Part shown: positions 28,475 through 37,510 of the stretch, in pieces
Position numbering within the stretch: position 1 is the stretch's first letter
Layout of the letters: every line of letters begins with the position of its first letter
Assembly (NCBI GenBank): GCA_965250205.1
Contig: CBDFNK010000022.1
Span: forward strand, 186,001-250,000
Origin: JAHZKN01 sp965250205
GTDB taxonomy: Bacteria > Pseudomonadota > Alphaproteobacteria > Rhizobiales > Hyphomicrobiaceae
Direction: 5' to 3'
DNA: 64,000 nt
The notes under the pieces: model-generated
What the model was told of the DNA's origin: nothing
Database searches by the model: none
The model's input: only the letters and a program-made list of their open reading frames with translations
Made by a program: the position numbers and the translations under genes

Positions 28475-29034
28475 TCCACGGCTACACAGCAAACTGTCCA
28501 AAACTGTGCAGTTTTGCTGTGCTTTTTCTCATGCTCACTTTTTCGGCGAGCGCGGCGCGCGAAAAATCCGGACCGTCTGCCATTGATTGGGACCAGATTG
28601 AGAATGTGAAAAGTGCAGCGTTGCGTATTGGACGCGTGCAGCGGGCACGTGGTGCGGAAGTTGCGATGACGTTGATTTCAAATTGCTACAAAACGCACAC
28701 GTTGTTTGAAAACTACTCTCGAGGGTTTGAAAGTTGCCTCATACAAGACCACCTTGAGACACGTGTGCTGGTAGAAGTTTATAGCCGCTTGAAACCAGAT
28801 GCTTTAGCTCGGATGGGTGCACCGAGCAAAGAGAGTTTGATGCGATCAAATATCACCCGGTTTTCTGCAACGCTTGCCAAATATAAATTTCCCGCACAAT
28901 ACGCATTGCGGATCAGAAAACTTGCCGACAAACATGGTTGGCCGGTTTTTATTAAAATGGTCTTTCCAGGTGTGAAGCCTAACGCTGCACCGAAAAACAA
29001 ACCCACCCAACGCCCATTGAGAAAACAGCGGTAA
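28471..29034 (+). CDS. secreted hypothetical protein between ilvB and ilvH
   Basis: A 187-residue protein whose TTG start overlaps the ilvB stop (TTGA at 28471-28474), implying translational coupling; AAGG lies at 28460-28463. Residues 12-29 (CSFAVLFLMLTFSASA) form a signal peptide. The mature protein is helical, basic at the C-terminus, with two cysteines (NCYKT, SCLIQD). It ends 6 nt before ilvH. I do not recognise the family. A periplasmic protein inside an amino-acid biosynthesis operon is unexpected, but frame, coupling and signal peptide all support a real gene. Confidence 0.65.
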   Translation: MIHGYTANCPKLCSFAVLFLMLTFSASAAREKSGPSAIDWDQIENVKSAALRIGRVQRARGAEVAMTLISNCYKTHTLFENYSRGFESCLIQDHLETRVLVEVYSRLKPDALARMGAPSKESLMRSNITRFSATLAKYKFPAQYALRIRKLADKHGWPVFIKMVFPGVKPNAAPKNKPTQRPLRKQR

Positions 29035-29040
29035 ACGAAA

Positions 29041-29589
29041 ATGCTAAAACCAAAATCCCAAAGTCACTATCTCGGTCCGGCCGTCGTTCAAGACGTTGTC
29101 TCGCGCACGTTGTCAGTACTGGTGGACAATGAGCCAGGTGTGTTGGCGCGCGTGATTGGCCTGTTTACAGCGCGCGGCTACAATATTGACAGCTTGACAG
29201 TGACAGAAACCGAGCACGAAAAGCATTTGTCTCGCATTACGATTGTCACCAGTGGTACGCCGGCGGTGATCCAACAGATCAAGCATCAGTTGGAACGCAT
29301 GGTCCCAGTGCATCGTGTCCGTGATTTAACCATTGAAGGTCAGTCAATGGAGCGTGAATTGGCGTTGGTGAAGGTTTCAGGCAAGGGCGACAACCGCATT
29401 GAGGCCTTGCGCATGGCAGAGATATTTCGTGCCAATGTGATTGATGCCTCGATCAATCACTTCGTATTTGAGATTACAGGCAAGGCAAAAAAGATAGAGC
29501 AGTTCATTCAGATCATGACCGACCTTGGTTTGATTGAAGTGGCGCGCACCGGTGTTGCCGCCATCGGCCGCGGCGATGCTGCGATGTAG
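29041..29589 (+). CDS. ilvH: acetolactate synthase small subunit
   Basis: A 182-residue regulatory subunit giving valine feedback sensitivity to IlvB. The N-terminal ACT domain shows the typical LSVLVDNEPGVLARVIGLF, RGYNIDSLTV and VSGTP-type blocks, followed by the C-terminal domain ending in LGLIEVARTG. Only 6 nt separate it from the preceding stop. Length is normal for a bacterial IlvH. Confidence 0.94.
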   Translation: MLKPKSQSHYLGPAVVQDVVSRTLSVLVDNEPGVLARVIGLFTARGYNIDSLTVTETEHEKHLSRITIVTSGTPAVIQQIKHQLERMVPVHRVRDLTIEGQSMERELALVKVSGKGDNRIEALRMAEIFRANVIDASINHFVFEITGKAKKIEQFIQIMTDLGLIEVARTGVAAIGRGDAAM

Positions 29590-29649
29590 CGGAGCGAATA
29601 AGAGGTTTGATAGCGACGGCGTTTATGTCAATCGCTGGCGCGGCTGCGA

Positions 29650-30162
29650 TTAGAAGCCGCCTGCACCCTTTTTCTTGGGAAGCTCAGAATTCTGTTCGGC
29701 AAGTGCAACGGCTTGTTCTGTAAACTTGATGTCATCTTGATCAAGCAGGATGGCCGTGCCGTCAACACGCACGTACCCTGGCTTGGTGTCAGTCGGTGCA
29801 TAAAGGGGTATGGCACGCAGCGGGTCTGTGACACCGATGAGAAAGGCTTGCAAGCGGCGGCTGAAGTCTTTTTGACCGGCGCGCTCGCAGCGTTGCGGGC
29901 CCTCCGCGGCTTCACACTTGTGGAGGCGGTTGTATTTGGGGGCTGTTTTTTCGTGTTCCGCAATGGCCTCACGGATCGCATTTGTGCACTTTGCAATTTC
30001 AATTGAATAGGTATCTGCACATTCCAGTGCCGATGTTACAATGCCGCGCTCAATTGGTTTTTGAGTTTCAACAAATTCATCGTCGCCACAACCAGTAATA
30101 AGCAGGCATGCGCCGACAACAGCTATCATTCTTAGGTTTGCAAGTGTCATCATCGGCGTCAT
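29650..30162 (-). CDS. DUF1190 family lipoprotein (YgiB-like)
   Basis: A 170-residue lipoprotein: signal peptide with lipobox LITGC, acylated Cys near residue 25. The conserved cysteine pattern of the DUF1190 family is present (ECADTY, AKCTNA, HKCEAA, QRCERAG). Several proline- and Gly-containing blocks (LYAPTDTKPGYVR) follow. Function is unknown in the family. It converges on ilvH with 60 bp between stops. Confidence 0.75.
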   Translation of the reverse strand: MTPMMTLANLRMIAVVGACLLITGCGDDEFVETQKPIERGIVTSALECADTYSIEIAKCTNAIREAIAEHEKTAPKYNRLHKCEAAEGPQRCERAGQKDFSRRLQAFLIGVTDPLRAIPLYAPTDTKPGYVRVDGTAILLDQDDIKFTEQAVALAEQNSELPKKKGAGGF

Positions 30163-30342
30163 CGCAGCTCTGTTCTATAGTTAGCAAAGACTTAATCGGA
30201 AAAGGTTTCACCTCAGTTAACCCGGTCCCCATCCGGTTGCCTGTGCAAATGCCCGTCCCCTGAGACAAATTGCCTGGAATTCGCAGGCCTAGCAGCTCAT
30301 CTTAGGGCTCAGGCCCGTTGAAATCAGGCCCTTAAGAGGTGT

Positions 30343-30380
30343 AACACTGGCACCACCAAAAAACACTGGCACTACCAAAA
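30343..30380. repeat. two 19-bp tandem repeats upstream of ilvC
   Basis: AACACTGGCACCACCAAAA (30343-30361) is followed directly by the same 19-mer with one change (CACTACC). It lies about 95 bp before the ilvC start, next to a hairpin formed by AGCCGG and CCGGCT. A repeated regulator site is possible. Confidence 0.6.
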
Positions 30381-30472
30381 TAAGCCGGTGACGCAACGGA
30401 GTTGTCCCGGCTCTAACTCTGCCGATGCAACTCATTCATCTGGCGAATCGACGAATTTATGAGGGACTTTTA

Positions 30473-31492
30473 ATGCGCGTTTATTATGACCGTGATGCGG
30501 ACATCAATCTGATCAAGGGAAAGAAAGTCGCAATTGTTGGCTACGGAAGTCAAGGTCATGCCCACGCATTGAACTTACGCGACTCTGGAATTGAAAATGT
30601 TGTGGTTGCGCTGCGCAAGGGATCGTCATCCGCAGCCAAGGCAAAAAATGAAAACCTCAAGGTGATGGAGCTTTCTGAAGCGGCAAAGTGGGCCGATGTC
30701 GTGATGATGTTGACGCCTGACGAATTGCAAGCCGAGCTCTATGAGCAGCATTTGGCTGACAACATGAAGAAGGGCGCAGCCTTGATGTTCGCCCACGGTC
30801 TCAGCATCCACTTCAAGTTGATTGAACCACGCAGTGACTTGGATGTTGGTATGGTTGCGCCAAAGGGCCCGGGTCACACCGTGCGTGGCGAATATCAAAA
30901 AGGTGGTGGCGTGCCATGCCTGGTGGCGGTTCATCAGAACAAGAGCGGCAATGCGCTTGATATCTTTTTGTCCTATGCATCCGGTGTTGGTGGTGGCCGT
31001 TCTGGCATCATTGAAACAACGTTTAAGGAAGAGTGCGAAACCGATCTGTTTGGTGAGCAAGTCGTCCTGTGTGGGGGTCTCGTGGAACTCATCCGCGGTG
31101 GCTTTGAAACACTCGTCGAAGCTGGTTACGCCCCAGAGATGGCCTACTTCGAATGCCTGCACGAAGTGAAATTGATCGTCGATTTGATCTATGAAGGCGG
31201 CATCGCGAATATGAACTATTCGATCTCCAATACAGCCGAGTTTGGAGAGTATGCAACAGGCCCGCGCATTATCACATCGAAAACAAAAGATGAGATGCGC
31301 GCTGCGCTGAAGGATATTCAAACTGGCGCGTTTACGTCTGAATGGATGCGGGAATGCAAGGCAGGTCAGCCGAAATTCAAATCCATGCGCCGCTTGGCAG
31401 ACGAGCACCCAATAGAAGAAGTGGGTAAAAAGCTTCGCGATATGATGCCTTGGATCAAGGATAAAGCCCTGGTCGACAAGAGCCGGAACTAA
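30473..31492 (+). CDS. ilvC: ketol-acid reductoisomerase
   Basis: A 339-residue class I enzyme converting acetolactate and acetohydroxybutyrate to the dihydroxy acids with NADPH and Mg. NADPH-binding GYGSQGHAHALNL near residue 25; metal-site blocks DLFGEQVVLCGG and LHEVKLIVDLIYEGG. GAGGGAC sits just before the ATG at 30473. The frame is open to an ATG at 30425, giving an extra 16 residues rich in Leu and Ile that the family lacks. A strong terminator follows. Confidence 0.95.
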   Translation: MRVYYDRDADINLIKGKKVAIVGYGSQGHAHALNLRDSGIENVVVALRKGSSSAAKAKNENLKVMELSEAAKWADVVMMLTPDELQAELYEQHLADNMKKGAALMFAHGLSIHFKLIEPRSDLDVGMVAPKGPGHTVRGEYQKGGGVPCLVAVHQNKSGNALDIFLSYASGVGGGRSGIIETTFKEECETDLFGEQVVLCGGLVELIRGGFETLVEAGYAPEMAYFECLHEVKLIVDLIYEGGIANMNYSISNTAEFGEYATGPRIITSKTKDEMRAALKDIQTGAFTSEWMRECKAGQPKFKSMRRLADEHPIEEVGKKLRDMMPWIKDKALVDKSRN

Positions 31493-31518
31493 ACTGGCTG
31501 ACAAGGGATTAAGAGGTT

Positions 31519-31557
31519 AACCAGGGTGATCGCGCATGCGATTGCCCTGGTTTTTTT
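31519..31557 (+). terminator. rho-independent terminator of ilvC
   Basis: AACCAGGG (31519-31526) pairs with CCCTGGTT (31545-31552), the inner ATCGC/GCGAT extends the stem, and a run of seven T follows at 31551-31557. It lies 27 nt after the ilvC stop. Confidence 0.92.
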
Positions 31558-32047
31558 GTGCATCTACTTTCGTTGAACATATCAGATTGAGTTCCGTGTC
31601 ATGTTTGAGACGCTCGAAAAAATGAGGTGCGCTTCGGGCGGCAGGAAAGCGGGGAGCCCACCGCCCGAAGCAGACATCAAGCCAAAGGCCTGACGCCAGC
31701 AGTCTGCGGGACGAGGCAGGTGGCAGGTGCGGGAAACTAATGCACCTGTTGCTGCCCAAGCAGACTGGCGGCGATTGAAACATAACTTTCAAGGGCCGCA
31801 CGTCAGACAGAACATCGGATAAATGCGATTGGAATTTGTCAGGCAAGGGCGAACGAACGGCTTGTCGACCAAGAGTGCATCACTTCTCAGACACAGTGAG
31901 AAACATTACTCAAACAGGTGCCGCATAAAAAATGCGGTGTGGTTGTGCTCACTCGTGTTCAAAGAAGGCAAGCTAAGGCTTTGTACCCTAAGCCTCAAAA
32001 CGATGTGGCGCGAAAATGAAGTCGGTTGGCTCCATGCCCATTGCAAC
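31558..32047. other. intergenic region without convincing gene
   Basis: About 490 bp between the ilvC terminator and the convergent outer-membrane protein gene. Open frames of 79 and 109 codons exist on opposite strands but have no ribosome site and unlikely composition. No repeat or RNA element recognised. Confidence 0.45.
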
Positions 32048-32860
32048 CTACTTGAACTTTAACGACAAGCCTGCTCGCACTGTTGTGACATCAAGGTTGA
32101 GGTTGCTTGAGCCGCTTGGCGTCAGTATGGTTTCTCCCGAAAATCCATAATGCAGCGCTTCAACACGTGCATTGACACCGTCGACGATGGCCATTTCAGC
32201 GCCCGCGCCGATGACGTAGCCAGCATGCAATTCTTTCGACGCTGCACTGAAACCAGGGGCTTTTATTTCGACGTCACTTGTTGTCAACGCAACGCCGCCG
32301 GTGCCGTAGAGCAGGAAGTTGTCAACCGCCACGCCAGCGCGTAGACGCACCGAAGCCAACCAGTCAACGCTTGTCTGGGTCGTGACACCACCAGCACTTT
32401 GTGTTCTGTCATCAACATCTGTTGTCGACGCGTCGATTTCGCCACCAAAGACCACCGCTCCGATTTGGTAGTTGGTGCCTGCATGGCCGGACAAGACGTA
32501 GCTATTGCTATCGATTTCGCTATCGAGTGCACCGTCAAGATCGGTTGAACTGAGCAGTCCGCCTATGGTTGCGCCAAAGTAGGTGCCACTCCAGTCAACA
32601 ATGGGTTTGGGGGCTGCAGGCTGAGCTGGATTAGCAGGTGGGGTGGAGCGAGATGAACCATCAAGCGGGCGGAAATCGGGGTTACTGGCCTCAGTGTGAC
32701 CAATGCCGGCACGGTAGGCCCTATAGGGCCCGCCGACGTGAGTCTGATTATTATTGTCGTAGTATGAGGATGCGCTGTCTTCACCTGCTGCAGGTGCAGT
32801 AGACAAGAGGAGTGGTGTAATAAACACCCACTGCCGAATGGCAGATGGCTTAAAGGTCAT
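32048..32860 (-). CDS. outer membrane beta-barrel protein (Omp25/31-like)
   Basis: A 270-residue protein with a signal peptide (VFITPLLLSTAPAAG) from the ATG at 32860. A Pro-rich spacer is followed from about residue 90 by an eight-stranded barrel pattern: WSGTYFGATIGG, alternating strands, and the C-terminal phenylalanine/aromatic signature (AGLSLKFK). This matches the small porin-like surface antigens of Hyphomicrobiales. The exact role, whether structural or heme or solute binding, is unknown. Confidence 0.8.
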   Translation of the reverse strand: MTFKPSAIRQWVFITPLLLSTAPAAGEDSASSYYDNNNQTHVGGPYRAYRAGIGHTEASNPDFRPLDGSSRSTPPANPAQPAAPKPIVDWSGTYFGATIGGLLSSTDLDGALDSEIDSNSYVLSGHAGTNYQIGAVVFGGEIDASTTDVDDRTQSAGGVTTQTSVDWLASVRLRAGVAVDNFLLYGTGGVALTTSDVEIKAPGFSAASKELHAGYVIGAGAEMAIVDGVNARVEALHYGFSGETILTPSGSSNLNLDVTTVRAGLSLKFK

Positions 32861-33010
32861 TTTTGAATGGTCCCACGCACAACAAAACAAACGGACGAAG
32901 ATAGATCAGCGTTTCAACGCGCTCCATGCCTGAACCTGTCGGTAGCTAGTTAGCGAATGGTTAACGAGACAAAGAAAATTTGATCTTTTAGAGAGGGGCA
33001 GGAGTTGAAG

Positions 33011-33763
33011 GTGCCATTCAATTGTACCGATACGGAAAACACCCCACGGGTTGTGCAGGCCACGGCTTGTGCGCTCAGAGTTTCGCCAGAGACTTGGGGC
33101 TATGCGGCTGAGAACAAGGCGGCAATCGCTGACCATTGGCGGCAGCAGAAAATGGTAAACCCGACCTATTTCAATGGTCCCGTTTGGTTGCTGTCCCGGT
33201 GGACAATTGATGAACAGAATGTTTTTCACGCAGCGTTCATACATACCGAATTCAAGGCTTATCTCTATTGGCGCTCGCGCGGGTTTGAGGATGCAGGCGT
33301 TTGGGATGCGTTTGGCTCAGGGGTTGTGCGCTCGTGCGATGGGGGTGTGCTCCTTGGCGAGCAAAACCCCGGTAACGTCAATGCAGGGCTGAGCTATCCT
33401 CCTGCAGGTTTTATTGATGATTCCGACGTTGACGCAGGCGGGACCGCCATTGATATCGCGGCCAGTATTGCCCGGGAGATCAAAGAGGAAACGGGGTTGG
33501 CGTGTGCAGACATGCGTCGACGGCCTGGATATTTGGTCACCTTGTGTGGCGCCCAGATTTCGATTGCTGCGGTCTTTGAGTGCCAACTTGGTGGCGATGA
33601 AGTGTTGGCCTGCGTCACACACGCTTTGAGCCTGCAAAATCGACCGGAATTGGCCCGCATCCATATGGTGCGCTCGCGCGCCGATATGAACCGTCTTTCT
33701 ATCCCCGCCTATGGCCAAAGTTTGTTGGAAACGGTGCTGGGATCGCCAAAAGGGGAAAGCTGA
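33011..33763 (+). CDS. NUDIX domain hydrolase
   Basis: About 250 residues. The Nudix box is AREIKEETGL inside the pattern G-x5-E-x7-REUxEExGU, at about residue 158-170, with a less conserved N-terminal domain of 130 residues. GGAG at 33001-33004 is 6 nt before a GTG at 33011; a TTG at 33005 is the alternative. Family members hydrolyse nucleoside-diphosphate-linked compounds; the substrate cannot be told. ATP/CoA-linked or ADP-ribose-like substrates are all open. Confidence 0.75.
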   Translation: MPFNCTDTENTPRVVQATACALRVSPETWGYAAENKAAIADHWRQQKMVNPTYFNGPVWLLSRWTIDEQNVFHAAFIHTEFKAYLYWRSRGFEDAGVWDAFGSGVVRSCDGGVLLGEQNPGNVNAGLSYPPAGFIDDSDVDAGGTAIDIAASIAREIKEETGLACADMRRRPGYLVTLCGAQISIAAVFECQLGGDEVLACVTHALSLQNRPELARIHMVRSRADMNRLSIPAYGQSLLETVLGSPKGES

Positions 33764-34044
33764 AAGGGGGCAAAGCGTGCGCCACGTGGTAAAAACCTGC
33801 CCGCGGAGCACATAAACGCGCGGTTCTTGTGGGTGATAACGATAGCCCTTGCAATTTATAAACGGGTTGGGCTTATTCTCACCCAATGACGCGGGAAAGC
33901 TTTGTGCAATCCCATGGATTGGCCGTTATTGAGGACTCATGCGCCCAGCTGCTCAAATATTCTGCCGTGCGAACGCTTGTGGGCTTGCCCAAAAGCGAGA
34001 CGCGGCGCGTTCGGCCACCGGTTTGGCAGGCCTGACGTTGAGCA

Positions 34045-34187
34045 CTCTCCTCCTTATCAGCCCCTAGGTCATGCCGCGCCTGGTCTTTGGATCTTTGCTG
34101 GCCACCTAGGGGATGAAACATCCGGACAAGAGATAGGCTGGCCGATCTGCGTTACACGCCCCCGGCTCAGCGATAAGGAACAGAGCC
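34045..34187 (+). promoter_or_regulatory. leuA leader with SD-sequestering helix
   Basis: TCCTTATC (34051-34058) is perfectly complementary to GATAAGGA (34172-34179), which contains the leuA ribosome binding site AAGGA. A 2x2 internal loop then CTCT/AGAG (34045-34048, 34182-34185) extends the helix. Inside lies a second stem, CCCCTAGGT (34061-34069) with ACCTAGGGG (34104-34112), whose loop holds the leader peptide. Translation of the peptide would disturb the inner stem. Leader control of leuA is known in proteobacteria; this particular structure is inference from base pairing. Confidence 0.6.
34071..34109 (+). CDS. putative leuA leader peptide
   Basis: ATG at 34071 opens a 12-codon frame, M-P-R-L-V-F-G-S-L-L-A-T, ending at TAG 34107. 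Three of 12 residues are leucine, two of them adjacent. The stop codon lies in the 3' arm of the inner hairpin of the leuA leader. The ribosome site is weak (TAGG close to the ATG), which is the main doubt. Confidence 0.5.
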   Translation: MPRLVFGSLLAT

Positions 34188-35780
34188 ATGACTGAGACCA
34201 CCAACAAAAAAATAAATGATGTTACCAATTCGGCGATGAGTGATGCAGATCGCGTCGTCATCTTTGACACAACCCTGCGCGACGGTGAGCAATGCCCCGG
34301 CGCTACAATGACGTTTGAAGAAAAATTGGAAGTTGCCGAGCTGCTCGACACCATGGGTGTTGATATTATCGAAGCTGGTTTTCCAATTGCCTCTGATGGC
34401 GATTTTGAAGCTGTGGCCGAAATTTCCAAACGAACGAAGTCAGCAACGATTGCCGGGCTTGCACGTGCTATCAATGGCGATATTGATCGGGCTGGTGAGG
34501 CCCTGAAACATGCCCAAAAGCCGCGTATTCACACGTTCGTTTCCACTTCACCGATCCACTTGGCGCATCAAATGCGCAAAAGCGAAGAGGATGTTCTGGA
34601 AATTATTGCAGCAACTGTGGCGCGTGCCCGCAATCTGGTTGATGATGTTGAATGGTCGGCAATGGATGCCACACGGACGTCGATTGACTATTTGTGTCGC
34701 TGTGTTGAGACAGCCATTAAAGCGGGCGCGACAACCATCAATATTCCTGACACTGTCGGTTATACGGTCCCAGAAGAGTACTACCGGCTGATCAAGGATC
34801 TGCGCGAAGGCGTGCCGGGTTCAGACAAAGTGATCTTCTCAACCCACTGTCACAATGATTTGGGACTTGCGGTGGCAAATTCATTGGCAGGCGTGCGCGG
34901 CGGTGCACGGCAAATTGAATGTACCATCAATGGTATTGGCGAACGCGCAGGCAATGCAGCCTTGGAAGAAGTCGTGATGAGCATTAAAACGCGCCGCGAC
35001 GCCATGCCGTACCACACAGGTATTGATAGTACGATGCTGGCGCGGGCATCGAAGCTTGTGTCTGCAGTGACGAATTTCCCCGTCCAGTACAACAAAGCCA
35101 TCGTAGGCCGGAATGCCTTCGCTCATGAAAGTGGCATTCATCAAGATGGAATGCTGAAGCACAATCAGACCTATGAGATTATGACGCCGGAATCTGTTGG
35201 CGTCGGCAAAACCTCGCTGGTGATGGGCAAGCACTCTGGACGCAATGCGTTCCGCTCCAAGTTGCAAGAGCTTGGCTATGCGTTGGGCGACAACAAATTC
35301 GAGGACACATTCAACCGCTTCAAGGCGTTGGCAGATCGAAAAAAGCATGTCTATGATGAAGACATTGAAGCGTTGGTCGATGAAGAGATCGCCCACATGT
35401 ACAATCGCGTCAAGATTGTTGAACTGATGGTTGTTGCAGGCTCTAAGGGGCCGCAAAAAGCAACTTTGACGATGGATGTTGAAGGCGATGTTGTGACCGT
35501 CCAGTCGGATGGAAACGGGCCTGTTGATGCCACATTTAATGCCATCAAGCAGTTGATGCCTCATCATGCCAAGCTGGCACTCTACCAAGTCCACGCGGTC
35601 ACAGAGGGCACCGATGCGCAGGCAGAAGTCTCTGTGCGTCTTGAAGAAGATGGCCGTGCGGTGACCGGGCGCGGGGCCGATACGGATACATTGGTGGCCT
35701 CGGCCAAGGCCTATGTTGCAGCGCTCAATAAGCTGATGGTGAAGCGCCAAAAATCGGCCGCCGTTGAGGCAGGGGTATAA
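34188..35780 (+). CDS. leuA: 2-isopropylmalate synthase
   Basis: A 530-residue enzyme condensing acetyl-CoA with 2-oxoisovalerate, first committed step of leucine synthesis. FDTTLRDGEQCPGATM at the N-terminus, STHCHNDLGLAVANS (metal His), GIGERAGNAALEE and the linker HESGIHQDG are diagnostic. The C-terminal leucine-binding regulatory domain starts near residue 400. AAGGA lies 8 nt upstream of the ATG within the leader helix described separately. Confidence 0.95.
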   Translation: MTETTNKKINDVTNSAMSDADRVVIFDTTLRDGEQCPGATMTFEEKLEVAELLDTMGVDIIEAGFPIASDGDFEAVAEISKRTKSATIAGLARAINGDIDRAGEALKHAQKPRIHTFVSTSPIHLAHQMRKSEEDVLEIIAATVARARNLVDDVEWSAMDATRTSIDYLCRCVETAIKAGATTINIPDTVGYTVPEEYYRLIKDLREGVPGSDKVIFSTHCHNDLGLAVANSLAGVRGGARQIECTINGIGERAGNAALEEVVMSIKTRRDAMPYHTGIDSTMLARASKLVSAVTNFPVQYNKAIVGRNAFAHESGIHQDGMLKHNQTYEIMTPESVGVGKTSLVMGKHSGRNAFRSKLQELGYALGDNKFEDTFNRFKALADRKKHVYDEDIEALVDEEIAHMYNRVKIVELMVVAGSKGPQKATLTMDVEGDVVTVQSDGNGPVDATFNAIKQLMPHHAKLALYQVHAVTEGTDAQAEVSVRLEEDGRAVTGRGADTDTLVASAKAYVAALNKLMVKRQKSAAVEAGV

Positions 35781-35824
35781 GGCCCTAGGTTTGATCAGAG
35801 CCACCTGATCAGAGTATCGTCAAC

Positions 35825-35956
35825 TAGATCAACCTGCGAAAAGTTGGCATCGACTTTGAGCAGATAAGTTGATCGTCAACCATGAGATAGAGTCATGGGG
35901 ATAGAGCGCTGAGCAAATAGCTTCACTGTGTACAACAAAATGCGCGACGCTGTAGA
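35825..35956 (+). repeat. dispersed repeat, copy C
   Basis: Begins TAGATCAACCTGCG 45 bp after leuA, continues through the first hairpin, two ATAGAG units and the CTTCACTGTGTACAACAAAA block, and ends at a diverged GACGCTGTAGA. Confidence 0.75.
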
Positions 35957-36337
35957 TCAACTCAGAGGCTCCGGCCAACCCATATCGTTCTAGAGACATA
36001 TGCTAGCGGGCAGTATCCTTTTCACGGACACTGCCACATTGTTTTGATATCGCTTAACCATATGCGGCACTGGCACGCTGGCTCGATGTCAGCAAAGGTT
36101 AAATTCGAAGCAGCAAAATGCGCTACTATTCCCTTATGCGTTAACACGTTTCCAGGTGAGGGGTTGTGCCGATGAGCCGTATGCGCAATATCGCATTACA
36201 GTGTTTATCGCATGCGCCATGATGTCTGACCAACGTGGACTGTGCATTTAGGCATGAGCTTTGAATTAACAAACGCTAAAGGTGGCCCTGTTCGTTGGCC
36301 CGTTTGCGTTAACCGTTTTTGCAGAGGCAAAAAGTAA
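35957..36337. other. mreB upstream region
   Basis: About 380 bp between repeat copy C and mreB. It is the expected site of the promoter of the mre operon. AT-rich blocks near 36120-36150 (CTACTATTCCCTTATG) could hold a -10 element, but no pair of boxes is convincing. GAGG lies about 12 nt before the mreB ATG. Confidence 0.4.
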
Positions 36338-37375
36338 ATGCGTCTTGGGCCTGGGTCCACATTTTCAGATGACATTGCCATTGACCTTGGTACAGCCAAC
36401 ACGTTGGTCCACGTCATTGGTCGCGGCATCGTGATTGATGAGCCGTCTGTTGTCGCAATTCAAACATTGGGCGGTCAGCGCACGGTGCTGTCAGTTGGCC
36501 AACGGGCCAAAATGATGATTGGGCGGACACCCGACTCGATTGAAACCATCCGCCCCATGCGTGATGGTGTGATCGCCGATTTTGTGGCGACAGAAGAAAT
36601 GCTGCGCCAATTCATCAAGCGCACAAAAACTCTTATGGGCTTTCGCCGCCCGCGCATTTTGATTTGCGTGCCTGCGGGCGCAACGCCTGTTGAGCGCCGC
36701 GCCGTCTATGAAACGGCTTATAGTGCTGGTGCACGCAAGGTGTACATGGTTGAAGAGCCTGTCGCGGCTGCGCTCGGCTCTAACCTTCCTGTTGATGATC
36801 CAACCGGTTCAATGGTGGTCGATATTGGCGGCGGCACCACAGATATCGCCGTCCTATCGTTGGGTGGGGTCATCCTGGCCCGCTCACTGCGCTGCGCAGG
36901 TAACACGCTCGACAGCGCCATTGTCCGCTATGTGCGCCGCAATCATCAGTTGCTGATTGGTGAATCCAACGCAGAACGCATCAAAGTTGAAGCGGGTTCC
37001 GCCTCCACAAGCGTGAATGGCCACGGAACAGAGGTTCATATTCGCGGCAGAGACCTGAGAATGGCGCGTTTGAAGAGCATCGTTCTCGGTTCGGCAGACA
37101 TCGCAGAGGCGCTGAACCACCCGATTGAGGAAATTGGTGAATTTATTGAGCGCGCGTTGGAGGACCTGCCGCCAGAGGTTTCCAGTGACATTTGCGAGCG
37201 CGGCATCGTATTGACCGGCGGTGGCGCGCTTTTGGCTGACCTGGATGAGGAACTCAGCCAGCGTGTTGGCGTGAAATTCGTAATCCCCAAGACACCAACC
37301 CATTGTGTGGTTGGTGGGTCCGCCAAGCTCCTGCAGAACTTATCGAGATACGAACATCTCTTGATCCGATCTTAA
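36338..37375 (+). CDS. mreB: rod shape-determining protein MreB
   Basis: A 345-residue bacterial actin that assembles on the inner membrane and directs lateral wall synthesis. Phosphate-1 loop DIAIDLGTANTLV, MVVDIGGGTTDIAVLS (phosphate 2), VLTGGGALL (adenosine motif) and the connecting SPAGATPVERRA-type block (CVPAGATPVERRAV) are all present. It heads an operon mreB-mreC-mreD-mrdA-rodA, the usual alphaproteobacterial order. Confidence 0.96.
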   Translation: MRLGPGSTFSDDIAIDLGTANTLVHVIGRGIVIDEPSVVAIQTLGGQRTVLSVGQRAKMMIGRTPDSIETIRPMRDGVIADFVATEEMLRQFIKRTKTLMGFRRPRILICVPAGATPVERRAVYETAYSAGARKVYMVEEPVAAALGSNLPVDDPTGSMVVDIGGGTTDIAVLSLGGVILARSLRCAGNTLDSAIVRYVRRNHQLLIGESNAERIKVEAGSASTSVNGHGTEVHIRGRDLRMARLKSIVLGSADIAEALNHPIEEIGEFIERALEDLPPEVSSDICERGIVLTGGGALLADLDEELSQRVGVKFVIPKTPTHCVVGGSAKLLQNLSRYEHLLIRS

Positions 37376-37510
37376 GGGAAGTCAAAAGGTTGTGTCGTTG
37401 TCTATAATCCAGTTGTTAGCTTGCGGCTATCAATATACTGGTCTGGCTTCAGCCATGGACCAGACATCGTGGGCGTGTTGCGGCGGGTGCGCGCCCCTAG
37501 AGTTTGTGTG

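Noticed and set aside
31517..32062. Two open frames of 109 and 79 codons after ilvC
   Set aside because: No ribosome sites, low-likelihood composition, and one overlaps the ilvC terminator.
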